Shown: positions 26,310 through 35,256 of the stretch, piece by piece | Layout: every line of letters begins with the position of its first letter | How positions within the stretch are numbered: the first letter of the stretch is position 1 | Assembly (NCBI GenBank): GCA_035935115.1 | Contig: DASYXK010000021.1 | Coordinates: 310,001 to 374,000 of the forward strand | From: TA-20 sp035935115 | GTDB lineage: Archaea; Thermoproteota; Nitrososphaeria; Nitrososphaerales; Nitrosopumilaceae | Direction: 5' to 3' | DNA: 64,000 bases | Made by a program: the position numbers and the translations under genes | The notes under the pieces: model-generated | Told to the model about the DNA's origin: nothing | The model's database searches: none | What the model saw: the letters and a program-made list of their open reading frames with translations, nothing else

Positions 26310-26579
26310 TTAGCCGTGATACTTTTTGATTTTAGAGCCGCATTTTGGGCAGACATTGTCATTGTGATAAAAACCACATTCTAGGCAGACAAATTTGCCA
26401 GGCTCTCTTGCCCTAAATGTTGAGAAAAAGCCTCCGGTCTCGTTTTTCTTGCCAAACAAAATCATGGTAATTATAAAAATCACAATTGCTGCAACCACAA
26501 CTGGAATTAGTATCCTAAAAAGAAATGCTAATCCTATTAAAACTGGTAGAAAGACTGCAAAAAATTTTACCTTGTCCAT
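26310..26579 (-). CDS. Membrane protein with C-terminal zinc ribbon
   Basis: 89 residues: two membrane helices fused in a long hydrophobic stretch (FFAVFLPVLIGLAFLFRILI then VVVAAIVIFIITMILFG), followed by a CxxC...CxxC ribbon (FVCLECGFYHNDNVCPKCGS). Typical of small zinc-ribbon membrane proteins of Nitrososphaeria, usually of unknown function. Confidence 0.7.
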   Translation of the reverse strand: MDKVKFFAVFLPVLIGLAFLFRILIPVVVAAIVIFIITMILFGKKNETGGFFSTFRAREPGKFVCLECGFYHNDNVCPKCGSKIKKYHG

Positions 26580-26966
26580 GATACCACCAAAAAATAATTT
26601 CTGAGAATCAATCCATGATTCACAAGGTGTTTTTGTAACAACATTGTCTACAGCATCATTACATTTTAGTTTTTAAGTCTGATTAATGATTTTTCATAAC
26701 TATTTTGAGTTTTTTCTGCATTTGTTTTGTTAATTTATGATTTCTGTGTGGTAATTCCCGAATGAAAGTCAGTGTGTAGAGTATCATTACTGCCCAATCC
26801 TTAATGTTTCAGAGTTTTACCGACCCAAGCCATTTTATCATTTCATTTTTCTGATTTAATTAAAATGAGTTTATTGATACCAGATTACCTAAATCTCACT
26901 TACTTTCGATTTCGTTACTTTTCATTTTATATACTTACCTTTCTATAGTGACTATAAGAAAGTAAT
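26580..26966. other. Intergenic region before the Cys-rich gene
   Basis: Nearly 390 bases with no acceptable frame. The last 67 bases are the shared promoter/operator described separately. The rest is AT-rich with a few T-runs and shows no repeat I recognise. Confidence 0.5.
26900..26966 (+). promoter_or_regulatory. Shared promoter/operator, copy 1
   Basis: Contains TTACTTTC (26900-26907), a second GTTACTTTTC (26914-26923), a TATA box TTTTATATA (26925-26933), the palindrome ATAGT-G-ACTAT (26945-26955) where transcription should begin, and GAAAGTAA (26958-26965) just before the ATG. TTACTTTC and GAAAGTAA are exact inverted copies. A matching block lies at 61269-61335 with the same spacing; I count about seven differences in 70 bases. 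Confidence 0.7.
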
Positions 26967-27305
26967 ATGGAATGCAAATCAGGAACATGCAATATGGAAG
27001 AAGATGCAACGTGTTCATGCACCTCTGAGATGGAATGCAGTGACTGTGGTTGTGGAACAGCTGATCCTGTAAAACAATCAATGGAGTTATTGCACAAGGC
27101 GTTCCACGATGCGCTATATCAGGCACATGTGGAACGACTCAAAAAGAGAGTCGATGCCTCGTTTGGTCCTTCACTTGACAAGGCGGCTGATGCAATGATT
27201 GAAACAGCGGCCAAAGTCTGGCAATCAATGCTGGTACAGTCAGAGGGTAAAAAAGAGCTTGAATCAAAGTTGCAGAAGATATTTTCTGAAACAAGTAGGA
27301 GATAA
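26967..27305 (+). CDS. Cys-rich protein with helical C-terminus
   Basis: 112 residues. The N-terminus is packed with cysteines (ECKSGTCNMEEDATCSCTSE, then MECSDCGCG), about eight in 30 residues, which suggests metal or iron-sulphur binding like metallothionein. The rest is helical (MELLHKAFHDALYQAHVERL onward) and may be a dimer domain. The promoter carries a distinctive inverted-repeat operator shared with the micro-protein at 61336, so the two may answer the same metal or redox signal. Confidence 0.65.
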   Translation: MECKSGTCNMEEDATCSCTSEMECSDCGCGTADPVKQSMELLHKAFHDALYQAHVERLKKRVDASFGPSLDKAADAMIETAAKVWQSMLVQSEGKKELESKLQKIFSETSRR

Positions 27306-27480
27306 ATCAATCCCCCAAACAGAATCTCCTACTTTATTTTTTTTAATTCAGATCCGGCAAGACTCACTACAAAACTACACTTTTATTGTCTTTTGCTTTA
27401 CCGATCGCTAAATCAAAGCTGTCATATCTTTATATGACATACAACTAGATTTTGCACTCTTATAGAAAGTATTGTGTGTA

Positions 27481-28101
27481 ATGTCTGGATTAGACGCTCT
27501 TATTGCAAAATCTCTAGATTTAACAATAAAAGAAGGCCTTGGCAAAAAAACCTCGCAAGAAGTAGAACAAAGACTATACGAAAGATACGGAATCAATGTA
27601 ACCCAGTCCATTGAAGAATTTCATAAGCTAGATAGTGTGTTAAAAGAGTTTTTTGGTGAAAGAACTGAGGGATTAGAAAAACAGTTTTTGGGAAATATTG
27701 TCACTATAGAATCAAAAACACAAAACCCCAGATGGGTTACAATCGAAGATCGATTTCTTACCAAACTAGTTTTAGAAACATTTGGTGACAGAGATAAGAA
27801 CGATATTCTCAACACAGTAATAGATGAACCTAGGATTATTTCAGAAATTCTAGAAATTTTAAAAATGCCCCAAACCTCTGGTTATAGAAAAATCAATTCC
27901 TTAATTGATAAGGGTCTGTTAATTACACAAGGTTACAATATTAATGATGGAAAAAAGGTGATCAAGTACAAATCAATATTTGGAAACGTTAGAATTAATA
28001 TTAAAAAGAACAGAATAATCGTCCAAGTTCAGCTTGCTAAAGAATTGTTGAACAATAGCTCTGTAATTCAAGTTGTTTGCGGTGTGGGAAATTCTAAATA
28101 A
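27481..28101 (+). CDS. HTH-type regulator with helical N-terminal domain
   Basis: From ATG 27481, the first 75 residues (GLDALIAKSLDLTIKEGLGK and RLYERYGINVTQSIEEFHKL) resemble the small all-helical NitrOD-type output domains described from Nitrososphaeria. A winged helix follows: ILNTVIDEPRIISEILEILK then MPQTSGYRKINSLIDKGLL. The end is a beta-strand pair. It is immediately followed, one base after the stop, by the small partner at 28103. Regulatory targets unknown. Confidence 0.6.
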   Translation: MSGLDALIAKSLDLTIKEGLGKKTSQEVEQRLYERYGINVTQSIEEFHKLDSVLKEFFGERTEGLEKQFLGNIVTIESKTQNPRWVTIEDRFLTKLVLETFGDRDKNDILNTVIDEPRIISEILEILKMPQTSGYRKINSLIDKGLLITQGYNINDGKKVIKYKSIFGNVRINIKKNRIIVQVQLAKELLNNSSVIQVVCGVGNSK

Positions 28102-28102
28102 C

Positions 28103-28411
28103 TTGATTCCTGACACACATTTAGTAAAAAAAGCACTAGTTACTCTATCGATAGAAGAGGCATTACTACAGATAGGCGGAAGTAAATTGTTCAATGAGGC
28201 GTTAAGGATCTTGTATGAGACGCATCACTGTTATTTGACAGACTGCTATGAGCATCCAGAATATCTACGAATCATATTTAATGAACTTGACAGGGGCGAG
28301 TGTAGTGTCATTATAGAATCAATCAATGAAAAACTAGAAGAATTTTCTTACTACAAACCAATTGAAAAGTTTCTTGCCAGTATAAATGATATGAAATACA
28401 AGTTGGTATAG
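28103..28411 (+). CDS. Small helical partner protein, copy 1
   Basis: I choose the TTG at 28103, one base past the previous stop, because MIPDTHLVKKALVTLSIEEA then aligns from its first residue with the copy at 55817-56101 (MIDSYDVMKALVTLAIEKTL). Both share a HCYxxDCxEKPEYL-like centre (HHCYLTDCYEHPEYLRIIF here) and a closing IxEFxYxK. About 102 residues. It likely acts with the HTH protein just before it. A NitrOD-like fold is possible but unproven. Confidence 0.6.
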   Translation: MIPDTHLVKKALVTLSIEEALLQIGGSKLFNEALRILYETHHCYLTDCYEHPEYLRIIFNELDRGECSVIIESINEKLEEFSYYKPIEKFLASINDMKYKLV

Positions 28412-28637
28412 AAAAATTCTTACAATTATGAAATGTTCGTTTATTAAGTACTCAATTACATTTTGTCAATGCCTCTAATCTAGTCTCACAGGGTTCAGAT
28501 TTGTGAGGGAACTAAACTAACTGAGAAATTCCCATAGTGGATCAAATGGAATCATCATAGTTGCCAGTCTGTGAATATTGTTTGAAAATGTTAGACATTT
28601 ATGAAAGTATTAAATTCTATGCCTGTGTTTATGGAAC

Positions 28638-29087
28638 ATGCCTATTGATCACGATTTTTACAAAAAACTGCCCAGAAAATCAGAACAGCACAAGAACCAG
28701 GCATCAGGAGACAGCCATTATGTCTGGGGAGAGGGCGTTGAAAGAGAACTGGACTTTACTGGCATAAATTCACATGATCAAAAACTTGTTGAGAAGCACA
28801 TCTCTGAAAAAGGCTATCTGGGAATTCATGGAACAAATGTAGCAGTTGATTTTGATCTTTGTATAGCAGATGGCGCATGCATAAGTGCGTGTCCAGTTCT
28901 AGTCTTTGGTTGGAATCTCAAACCAGATGAAGGCCCAACCTCCAATGGTCCTGGTAATAATCTAAATGAATATGACAAGTCTGATCCTTTTGCAGAAAAG
29001 TCTTGCATCTATTGTTTAGCATGTGAGACTGTTTGTCCAACTACTGCCATAAAGATTCAGGAAGGTTTGAAGGACAAAATTCAATAA
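28638..29087 (+). CDS. zfx: Zinc-containing seven-iron ferredoxin
   Basis: 149 residues. Cluster I is CIADGACISACP, with Asp78 in the second Cys position (C75, C81, C85), the sign of a 3Fe-4S cluster as in archaeal zinc ferredoxins. Cluster II is CIYCLACETVCP (C123, C126, C129, C133), a 4Fe-4S site. The His-containing N-terminus (HKNQASGDSHYVWGEG) supplies zinc ligands. It is a soluble electron carrier for 2-oxoacid oxidoreductases and similar enzymes. No partner enzyme is adjacent. Confidence 0.85.
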   Translation: MPIDHDFYKKLPRKSEQHKNQASGDSHYVWGEGVERELDFTGINSHDQKLVEKHISEKGYLGIHGTNVAVDFDLCIADGACISACPVLVFGWNLKPDEGPTSNGPGNNLNEYDKSDPFAEKSCIYCLACETVCPTTAIKIQEGLKDKIQ

Positions 29088-29096
29088 CAGAAAATA

Positions 29097-29269
29097 ATGT
29101 CTTCAGATGATTTGATGAAATCAATTATAATCTTGATGCAAAATGGCATTGGAGATACATGCGTCTATATTCGATTCTACTTGTTCTTAGAAAAGAAGAA
29201 TCACTCTCTCTTTCCGATAAGCAGTACCTGCAAGACATTATAGAAAAGCATCTTCAGGGAAAAGTCTGA
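29097..29269 (+). pseudogene. Frameshifted relative of the 22518 N-terminal motif
   Basis: Frame 1 from ATG 29097 reads MSSDDLMKSIIILMQNGIGD, matching the start of the 22518-23051 protein; frame 3 reads MRLYSILLVLRKEE...LSLSDKQYLQDIIEKHLQ to TGA at 29267-29269, matching its continuation. A one-base change near 29155 would join them. I treat it as a broken gene; a sequencing error would also explain it. Confidence 0.5.
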
Positions 29270-29321
29270 ATCCCTTGATATTTTATATCGGATTTTTAAG
29301 TCTGGTTTACAATCCAAGAAC

Positions 29322-29855
29322 ATGCGTGCAATGATCATCCCGGGAAATAACAATACATCTATTTCTGAGGCATGGTATCCGCAGGTCAAGAAGGAATTGG
29401 AGAAGATTGGTTTAGATGTAATAGCCAAAAATATGCCAGACCCTGATTTAGCAAGAAAGCAATTTTGGCTACCCTTTATTGAAGAACATGTAAAAAGCCA
29501 AAGCATTTCCATACTTGTCGGTCATTCTTCTGGCGCTGTAGCGATATTGAGATATTTAGAAGAAAACAAAGCTGAAGGGATAGTTTTAGTTGGCGCATCT
29601 CATACTGATTTAAATGATAAAAAGGAAAAAATTAGTGGCTATTTTGATGAACCTTGGAGCTGGGAAAGGATTAGAAAAAATGTAAAATGGATAATTCAAT
29701 TTGCCTCTACTGACGATCCTTACATACCAATAGATGAGGCACGTCATATTAATGAAAAATTAAATTCTGAATACTATGAATTTACAAACCGTGGTCATTT
29801 CATGCAAGCTGAATTTCCAGAACTTGTTGAAGTCATAAGGAAAAAATTGGCGTAG
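29322..29855 (+). CDS. RBBP9/YdeN-family serine hydrolase
   Basis: 177 residues, a compact alpha/beta hydrolase. The nucleophile elbow is GHSSGA (Ser69); the acid follows in STDDPYIP and the base in NRGHFMQAEFPE. The family has the reduced fold of RBBP9. Substrates are small esters or peptides in vitro; the biological substrate is unknown. Start ATG at 29322; no operon partner evident. Confidence 0.85.
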   Translation: MRAMIIPGNNNTSISEAWYPQVKKELEKIGLDVIAKNMPDPDLARKQFWLPFIEEHVKSQSISILVGHSSGAVAILRYLEENKAEGIVLVGASHTDLNDKKEKISGYFDEPWSWERIRKNVKWIIQFASTDDPYIPIDEARHINEKLNSEYYEFTNRGHFMQAEFPELVEVIRKKLA

Positions 29856-30252
29856 TTTTTCTACATGTATCGATTTCATAGAACAATCTTACAATGACTT
29901 TATCAATATCAAATCAGATTTTGCTAATGGTAGGTTGTGGGCACCTACACACGCAACCCAATTGTAGATATTGTAAACATATCCTCCCCAGGATCTGACA
30001 AGCCCACATTTTTTATCATATTGTTAGAAAGATGCAGAGTTTTCAAAAGATGCCTTGTTCAGTATTTCAAGTTTAAAAAAGTGGCGCATACTTGGGCTGT
30101 AACAATCTTTTCATTCTGAAGTTTGTTTGAAAAACTGCAGCGGACTTGATAGAGCCTGTCAGAACTGTTAGTTGACACCTCTACAATTTTTGACTTGTAG
30201 GATAGAAGATTTTTCCACATGTCTTAAATAAAATAAAATTACGATTTTACGC
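29856..30252. other. Intergenic region with a small hairpin
   Basis: Almost 400 bases. One hairpin, GTAGGT..ACCTAC, occurs near 29931-29949, and GGTTG..CAACC overlaps it. The 60-codon frame at 29937 is not convincing. A promoter for the gene at 30253 should lie at the right end, where the sequence is AT-rich. Confidence 0.45.
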
Positions 30253-30537
30253 ATGAATACAAAACTAGTAGCTGGTTTTACTGTCTTGGTACTGTTATTC
30301 GGTCTTGCTAGTCATTCATTAGTAAATTCTGCATTTGCACAAGATGAAAAGAAATCCATGACAAAAGTGGAGAAGCAAAAAGAGAATAGAGAAAAACAAA
30401 AAACTAATGAAGCCGCAAAGACTGCCAAGGACAAAGCAAAAGCAGATACATTCACCAAGACTGCAAAACAAAAAGCCAAGTCAGATACAAAAGCATCTAA
30501 AGACAAGACAAAACCTGGATCAAAAACAACAAAATAG
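30253..30537 (+). CDS. Secreted Lys/Ala-rich repeat protein
   Basis: 94 residues: a signal peptide (LVAGFTVLVLLFGLASHSLV, ending AFAQ) then a highly basic, repetitive helical part (KTAKDKAKADTFTKTAKQKA). Such tails bind DNA, acidic glycans or the cell surface in other organisms. No family recognised; the sequence is low complexity. Confidence 0.65.
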   Translation: MNTKLVAGFTVLVLLFGLASHSLVNSAFAQDEKKSMTKVEKQKENREKQKTNEAAKTAKDKAKADTFTKTAKQKAKSDTKASKDKTKPGSKTTK

Positions 30538-30790
30538 GAAAATCTCCGATTTAGAAAATCCTTTTTCTTTTTTTATTTATTTCGTCACGGCAGTTATCAC
30601 CAGAATTGTTGTAACATGCACCAACCCCATTTTTTATTTTGATCATTACTATGGTAGATCCTGTTTCTTTTAGCAAATTGTATAATTTTATTTTTGGTGA
30701 ATCAGTGAACATAATCAGTTTCTGTCATCAATTCTGCACTAGAACTTTCTTCCAAACTGATTATATTGAATAATTTAGAAGATATAGAAA

Positions 30791-32806
30791 ATGATTCTTA
30801 TACAGAAAATTCTGTTAATAGGTTCTGTATCACTAGCCTTGGCGCTCCTGCCAGCATCGTTTGCCATAAATCAGGCCACAGTGGGACATGAGATGCCCCC
30901 AATGTCAACAATGCCAGGCATGCATGACATGACAAGTATGCATGACATGACAGATATGCCAGGAATGTCCTCCAACTCTCATTCAAATTTCTCTACAATA
31001 AAAAATATACACAGCGGTTTATGGTCTGATGCAACTATTTGGCAAAACGGAAGGTTGCCTTCCGAACTTGATAATGTAACGATAAGTGAAGGAACCATAG
31101 TTACCTACGATGTGAGAAATTCGCCTGTCTTGGGTGAGATTACAGTAAAAGGAAAACTTGACTTTACGAGAATGAAATCCACTATTCTTTCTTTTGGAAA
31201 TATGACAATAGGCAGAACAGGATATGTAGAAATAGGTACAACTGAGAATCCAATGCCTGCCACTATCAAAACTATCATTCAACTGGCTTCTATCAAGGAG
31301 GGTGGCGCAGGCATAGATGTTATGGGACATCTTGAGATTCATGGTGCTCCAATAGGAAACACGTTTGCAAAGCTAGTCAAATCTGCAGAAAATGGAACCT
31401 CGATTCTTACCGTTGCTAATAAGCTATCATGGAATCCCGGAGATCATGTTGTAATCACTTCTACATCACTTAACACCACCGAAACTGAAGAAAACTTTGT
31501 TGCATCAATATACGGCTATCAGATTACATTAGCAGATCCTCTGCAAAATTCTCATGATGGTTTGAAACCAGCTCAGGGTGAGGTGGCAGATCTGACACGC
31601 AACGTTGTAGTGACAAGCTTCAATCCAGACGTACATGCCATGGGGGTAATGTTTATGAAGGGATCGATAGGTGGCATCAGCTACACAGAGTTTAGTCATC
31701 TTGGAGGCCTGGGAGTTCTTGGCAAGTATCCTATTCACTTTCACCATGTCCAAAATACAATGTCAGCAACAGTAGTGGAGGGGGTTTCTGTCTGGGATTC
31801 TCATAACAGATTCATAACGATTCACAACTCTGACAATATTACAGTAAGGAATTCAGTTGGATACAATTCCACCGGTCATGGTTTCTTCCTAGAGGATGGG
31901 ACAGAAGAGAACAACACACTTGCAAATAACATTGCAATACTTACCCACCCGGGCACACTTAGGCCTGATGATGGGTCGGCAGCAGGCTTTTGGATACAAA
32001 ATCCGATGAACCGTGTGATAGGAAATATAGCTGTGTCTGCTTCGGGTAGCGGTTTTGATTTCTCAATTCCAGGAAATGCCCCAGAAGTAATACCATTAGA
32101 CAAAAAGAATCTGATCGAAAGTATATCCCAACAAACAACTCCTACAGTTCTTGCCATAAGCTCATTTAACGGAAATGAAGCTCACAGCAACGCAGGAGGT
32201 GGACTTCACCTTTACAGACTAGATCAGGGCAATTCGACAAGCTTCAATGTATTTTCAAATATGAAGATGTGGAGAAACAACGGAGTTGGCATAGATATCA
32301 CTGCATCTCCGTCAATGATAACACTCTCAACGATATTTGGCAATCAACAAGGCAATATGCAGGTTGAAACAAACAACATGACTATTAGCAAGGTAACAGT
32401 TCTAGGAGAGTTACCTGGAGTTAGAGCCCAACTAAACACACCATACAACGGTACTGCAAGGTACGTGGTATCACCATTTGGCATTGCATTTAATGCACAA
32501 AACATTACAATTCAGGATAGTACCTTTAGTGGTCATCTCGTAAAAGGAACCATGGGATCTGCTGATCTCATCAACCGTTCAACAGGCTCCGACAAGCTGA
32601 CAATGGAAATAACAAATTCTCAACTAATGAGCAAGAACAAGATAATTTTTGGATACCCAATGAATGGAGACAGCTACATCAAAGTTGATAATGAACATAA
32701 TCAGCCATCTGGCTTTGTATTGTACAGATACGATACAAATCACGAAATACCCTGTAATGTAGACTTGGCCTACATGGCTGTCAAATGCCCGCTGACAAAT
32801 CCATGA
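30791..32806 (+). CDS. Secreted G8-domain/parallel beta-helix protein
   Basis: 671 residues. Signal peptide (LIGSVSLALALLPASFAINQ), then a Met/His-rich segment (MPGMHDMTSMHDMTDMPGMS) that could bind copper or similar metals. A G8 domain follows (about residues 76-200), with SGLWSDATIWQNGRLPSELD and VTISEGTIVTYDV as its signature. The rest is a right-handed beta-helix (repeats of NSVGYNSTGHGFFLEDG type) like CEMIP/TMEM2. In animals such proteins act on hyaluronan or in adhesion; the archaeal role is unknown. Confidence 0.8.
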   Translation: MILIQKILLIGSVSLALALLPASFAINQATVGHEMPPMSTMPGMHDMTSMHDMTDMPGMSSNSHSNFSTIKNIHSGLWSDATIWQNGRLPSELDNVTISEGTIVTYDVRNSPVLGEITVKGKLDFTRMKSTILSFGNMTIGRTGYVEIGTTENPMPATIKTIIQLASIKEGGAGIDVMGHLEIHGAPIGNTFAKLVKSAENGTSILTVANKLSWNPGDHVVITSTSLNTTETEENFVASIYGYQITLADPLQNSHDGLKPAQGEVADLTRNVVVTSFNPDVHAMGVMFMKGSIGGISYTEFSHLGGLGVLGKYPIHFHHVQNTMSATVVEGVSVWDSHNRFITIHNSDNITVRNSVGYNSTGHGFFLEDGTEENNTLANNIAILTHPGTLRPDDGSAAGFWIQNPMNRVIGNIAVSASGSGFDFSIPGNAPEVIPLDKKNLIESISQQTTPTVLAISSFNGNEAHSNAGGGLHLYRLDQGNSTSFNVFSNMKMWRNNGVGIDITASPSMITLSTIFGNQQGNMQVETNNMTISKVTVLGELPGVRAQLNTPYNGTARYVVSPFGIAFNAQNITIQDSTFSGHLVKGTMGSADLINRSTGSDKLTMEITNSQLMSKNKIIFGYPMNGDSYIKVDNEHNQPSGFVLYRYDTNHEIPCNVDLAYMAVKCPLTNP

Positions 32807-32983
32807 TATACTTGATTTTTTGGACATATGGTTCAAACCATTCATAATTTTTTATTTTAAAAAATGTAAAATTAAAATTTGCAAAAATTGACCACGTTAT
32901 GGTGGTCTGGCACATCCATGTTCAATAAGTTTTGTAGCATAATGTTTCACACATGTCAGGTGAATTATCTTCTGCTTTGATAA

Positions 32984-33268
32984 CTAGGAGGAAAACAGGC
33001 CAAGTGAAGACGCCATTAATTCAAACTCCTCATATTTTGAAAGGTAAACCCTTCCCTTCTCTGTTAACACGTATGCTTTGCTTTCTCTATCTAGCTGCAC
33101 TAGATCAAGTAGTCCAGTCTGTAACAACTTGTTCATAAAACCTTGGTAGGTTTTGTAGGAGAGGTTTGCCTTTGTAAGTAGCCTTGATGCATTTGCACCC
33201 TCCACGCCATGTTCGTGAGCTGTTTCCAAGATATCTCCTATGATTTGCAAGGTGTTTCTATATGCCAT
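32984..33268 (-). CDS. Winged-helix transcriptional regulator
   Basis: 94 residues, one winged-helix domain of the archaeal HTH_45 type: NTLQIIGDILETAHEHGVEG, LLTKANLSYKTYQGFMNKLL, LLDLVQLDRESKAYVLTEKG. Acts in the cytoplasm as a DNA-binding protein. Its targets are not evident; the DUF899 operon lies upstream of its own start. Confidence 0.8.
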   Translation of the reverse strand: MAYRNTLQIIGDILETAHEHGVEGANASRLLTKANLSYKTYQGFMNKLLQTGLLDLVQLDRESKAYVLTEKGRVYLSKYEEFELMASSLGLFSS

Positions 33269-33608
33269 TTCATTTTAGTTAATTTAACAAAATAGATAAG
33301 CAAGGATTTCGAGGATCGTGTGAATTTTGTTCGCTGGTAGAAAATTTTGTGCGTGTTTTTAGTTCGAACCGTAGAACCCATGATTTTGAAGCACAATCAG
33401 TTCAAAAAGCATAGCATCTTACTGTTTGTGACTAGTTTATCATAATATGTCTTAATATGACTGATAACAAAAAGAAAATTCCTAACTCCGCCAATGGCAA
33501 GGCAGGGATATCCTAGTCTTTTCTTTTTATTTTTTGTAGTATGCAATTAACTCATTAAGATGAATTGACCAGACAGTATCAATACGCTGTAGCAGCGGAA
33601 CATTGCAA
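33269..33608. other. Intergenic region, no supported gene
   Basis: A 340-base gap. A possible 19-residue peptide frame (33457-33516) ends just before a T-rich run TTTTCTTTTTATTTTTTG at 33519-33536, which looks like a terminator. Near 33362 there is a weak copy of a repeat core (GTTCGAACCGTAGAACC). Nothing else seen. Confidence 0.45.
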
Positions 33609-34322
33609 TTAGCTGTCGTATTCATCATGGCGGCGCACCCAGAATTGTCCCTGACCAGACTCATCTCGTCCCTTAGGCACCAAGTCAAGGTAATTGTAGG
33701 CTGTATTCACAATGTCAATGCCGCGCGCATAAGTTGAATATGTGTGGAACACTCTGCCAACTGAATCCTTGTAAAACACACTGACTCCCTCTCGCTCTGA
33801 GTCCAGTGAATCTTGTAATGTGAAATTGTAGAATGCTTTTTTCTTGGCCAACTCTTCTGGCGTAAAAGACACATGGTAGTCGAAATTGAAGTCCGTATCA
33901 GACGATGAAACCCATTTGAAATCCCACCCCATCCGCTTCTTGTATGCCGCTAACTTGCTGTATGGTGCACGAGACACAGCTATCATGGTCACATCACGTT
34001 GGTTCAGGTGTGTAATGATTCCGTTGAAATTGTCTGCCCAGAAGGAGCAATGCGGGCATCCTCCCTCCCAGCTTGGGTCAAACATAAAGTGATAGACGAT
34101 CAGTTGACTTTTTCCGTCAAAAAGTTCCGGCAGAGTTTGTTTTCCATTGGGTCCCTCGAAGACATACTCTTTATCAACAGCCTTCCACGGCAAATTGCGT
34201 AGCTGCTGACTGAGCTGGTCGCGTAAGCGTGTAAACTCTTTTTCTTTGATAAGGAGTTGTTTACGTGCTTCTATCCATTCTTTCTCGGAAACGATCTTGT
34301 GGTTTTCTAATGTTTCAGTCAT
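33609..34322 (-). CDS. DUF899-family thioredoxin-like protein
   Basis: 237 residues with the DUF899 hallmarks: MTETLENHKIVSEKEWIEAR, LIVYHFMFDPSWEGGCPHCS (thioredoxin-like CxxC), MIAVSRAP, and DFNFDYHVSF. The family is thought to be a peroxiredoxin/thioredoxin-fold reductase, without proven substrate. It overlaps the SRPBCC gene by four bases and is last in the ArsR operon. Base composition is more GC-rich than neighbours, suggesting gene transfer. Confidence 0.85.
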   Translation of the reverse strand: MTETLENHKIVSEKEWIEARKQLLIKEKEFTRLRDQLSQQLRNLPWKAVDKEYVFEGPNGKQTLPELFDGKSQLIVYHFMFDPSWEGGCPHCSFWADNFNGIITHLNQRDVTMIAVSRAPYSKLAAYKKRMGWDFKWVSSSDTDFNFDYHVSFTPEELAKKKAFYNFTLQDSLDSEREGVSVFYKDSVGRVFHTYSTYARGIDIVNTAYNYLDLVPKGRDESGQGQFWVRRHDEYDS

Positions 34323-34783
34323 TTGTTTCTCTTCTCCTTGCAGTATAAAATTAATTCATTGATAACGTGCGACCAGCCCTCGTTATGCTCTTTATACATG
34401 TCTCCTTCTTTACCTGCAAATCCAGAATGAGTTAATTTTACTCTGGTTTTATTTTTTCCAATAGATTCCAATTCCCATGTTACAACAGTTTCTGGAAAGT
34501 CTGGGACAGCTTTGTGTTGCCATGTGTATGAAACTTTTTTGTTTGGAATAAATTCAAGAACTTTTCCTTCAGGGAAAAAGTCCATACGATGTTCCTTCGC
34601 TTTGCTTATGCTTTTTTTAGAATCCTTATAAAATGAAAACTTGAATTTTCCACCTACTTTGGGTTCAAGTATTGCATGGTCAGGAAACCAATTTGTCAGT
34701 TCATTAGGATCGGTAATAGCTTTGAATACAACTTCAGGAGAAGCATCTACTTCAACTACTTTTTTTATCTCTCTTTCGCTCAT
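34319..34783 (-). CDS. SRPBCC (AHSA1-like) protein, copy 2
   Basis: 154 residues: KKVVEVDASPEVVFKAITDP, TNWFPDHAILEPKVGGKFKF, VSYTWQHK, VTWELESIGKNKTRVKLTHS. This is the activator of Hsp90 ATPase 1-like START fold. Family members bind hydrophobic ligands in a deep pocket. It is sandwiched between its paralog and the DUF899 gene, with overlaps of one and four bases. Confidence 0.85.
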   Translation of the reverse strand: MSEREIKKVVEVDASPEVVFKAITDPNELTNWFPDHAILEPKVGGKFKFSFYKDSKKSISKAKEHRMDFFPEGKVLEFIPNKKVSYTWQHKAVPDFPETVVTWELESIGKNKTRVKLTHSGFAGKEGDMYKEHNEGWSHVINELILYCKEKRNK

Positions 34784-35256
34784 TAATTTTCCCTCGTTGT
34801 ATTGTTTTTTGATTTACAATATTGAACTAATCTAGCAGTAAAGTAATTCCACCCTTCTATGGTTTCTTTGAATTGCTTAGACATTTCTTTAGTAAATCCA
34901 GAATGAATCAAAGTAACTCTGGTCTTGTTTTTACCTATCTCTTCTAAATTCCAAGTTACTGTTGTTGTAGGAACACGTATACTGTCTGGGCGGTATTTAT
35001 CATCAGGTATGAAAGTGTAGACTAGTTTTTTGTTTGGTACAATTTCTAGGACCTCACCTTCCAAGAAATGGTCTCTATCAATTTGTTTGTGACTTTTGGC
35101 AAGCATCGTAAAGTGTATTTTGCCACCCACTCTAGCTTCAAAAGTTCCTTGATCTGGAAACCATTGTGTAAGTTCATCAATGTTTGTTAATGCCTTGAAG
35201 ACAACTTCAGGCGATGCGTCGATTTCTATAATTTTTCTTATTTCATTTCCAGTCAC
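34783..35256 (-). CDS. SRPBCC (AHSA1-like) protein, copy 1
   Basis: The GTG at 35256 overlaps the ArsR stop (GTGA) and puts IRKIIEIDASPEVVFKALTN at the N-terminus, in line with copy 2; longer starts would run into the ArsR gene. About 157 residues with WFPDQGTFEARVGGKIHF and VTWNLEEIGKNKTRVTLIHS. Tandem AHSA1 proteins behind an ArsR regulator are a common bacterial and archaeal arrangement. Confidence 0.85.
   Translation of the reverse strand: MTGNEIRKIIEIDASPEVVFKALTNIDELTQWFPDQGTFEARVGGKIHFTMLAKSHKQIDRDHFLEGEVLEIVPNKKLVYTFIPDDKYRPDSIRVPTTTVTWNLEEIGKNKTRVTLIHSGFTKEMSKQFKETIEGWNYFTARLVQYCKSKNNTTREN

Noticed and set aside
28561..28767. CxxC-containing frame overlapping the ferredoxin start
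   Set aside because: It overlaps a strong ferredoxin gene for about half its length and the rest is low quality.
29937..30119. 60-codon frame in the gap after RBBP9
   Set aside because: No family, no start signal, and a hairpin sits at its start; likely chance.
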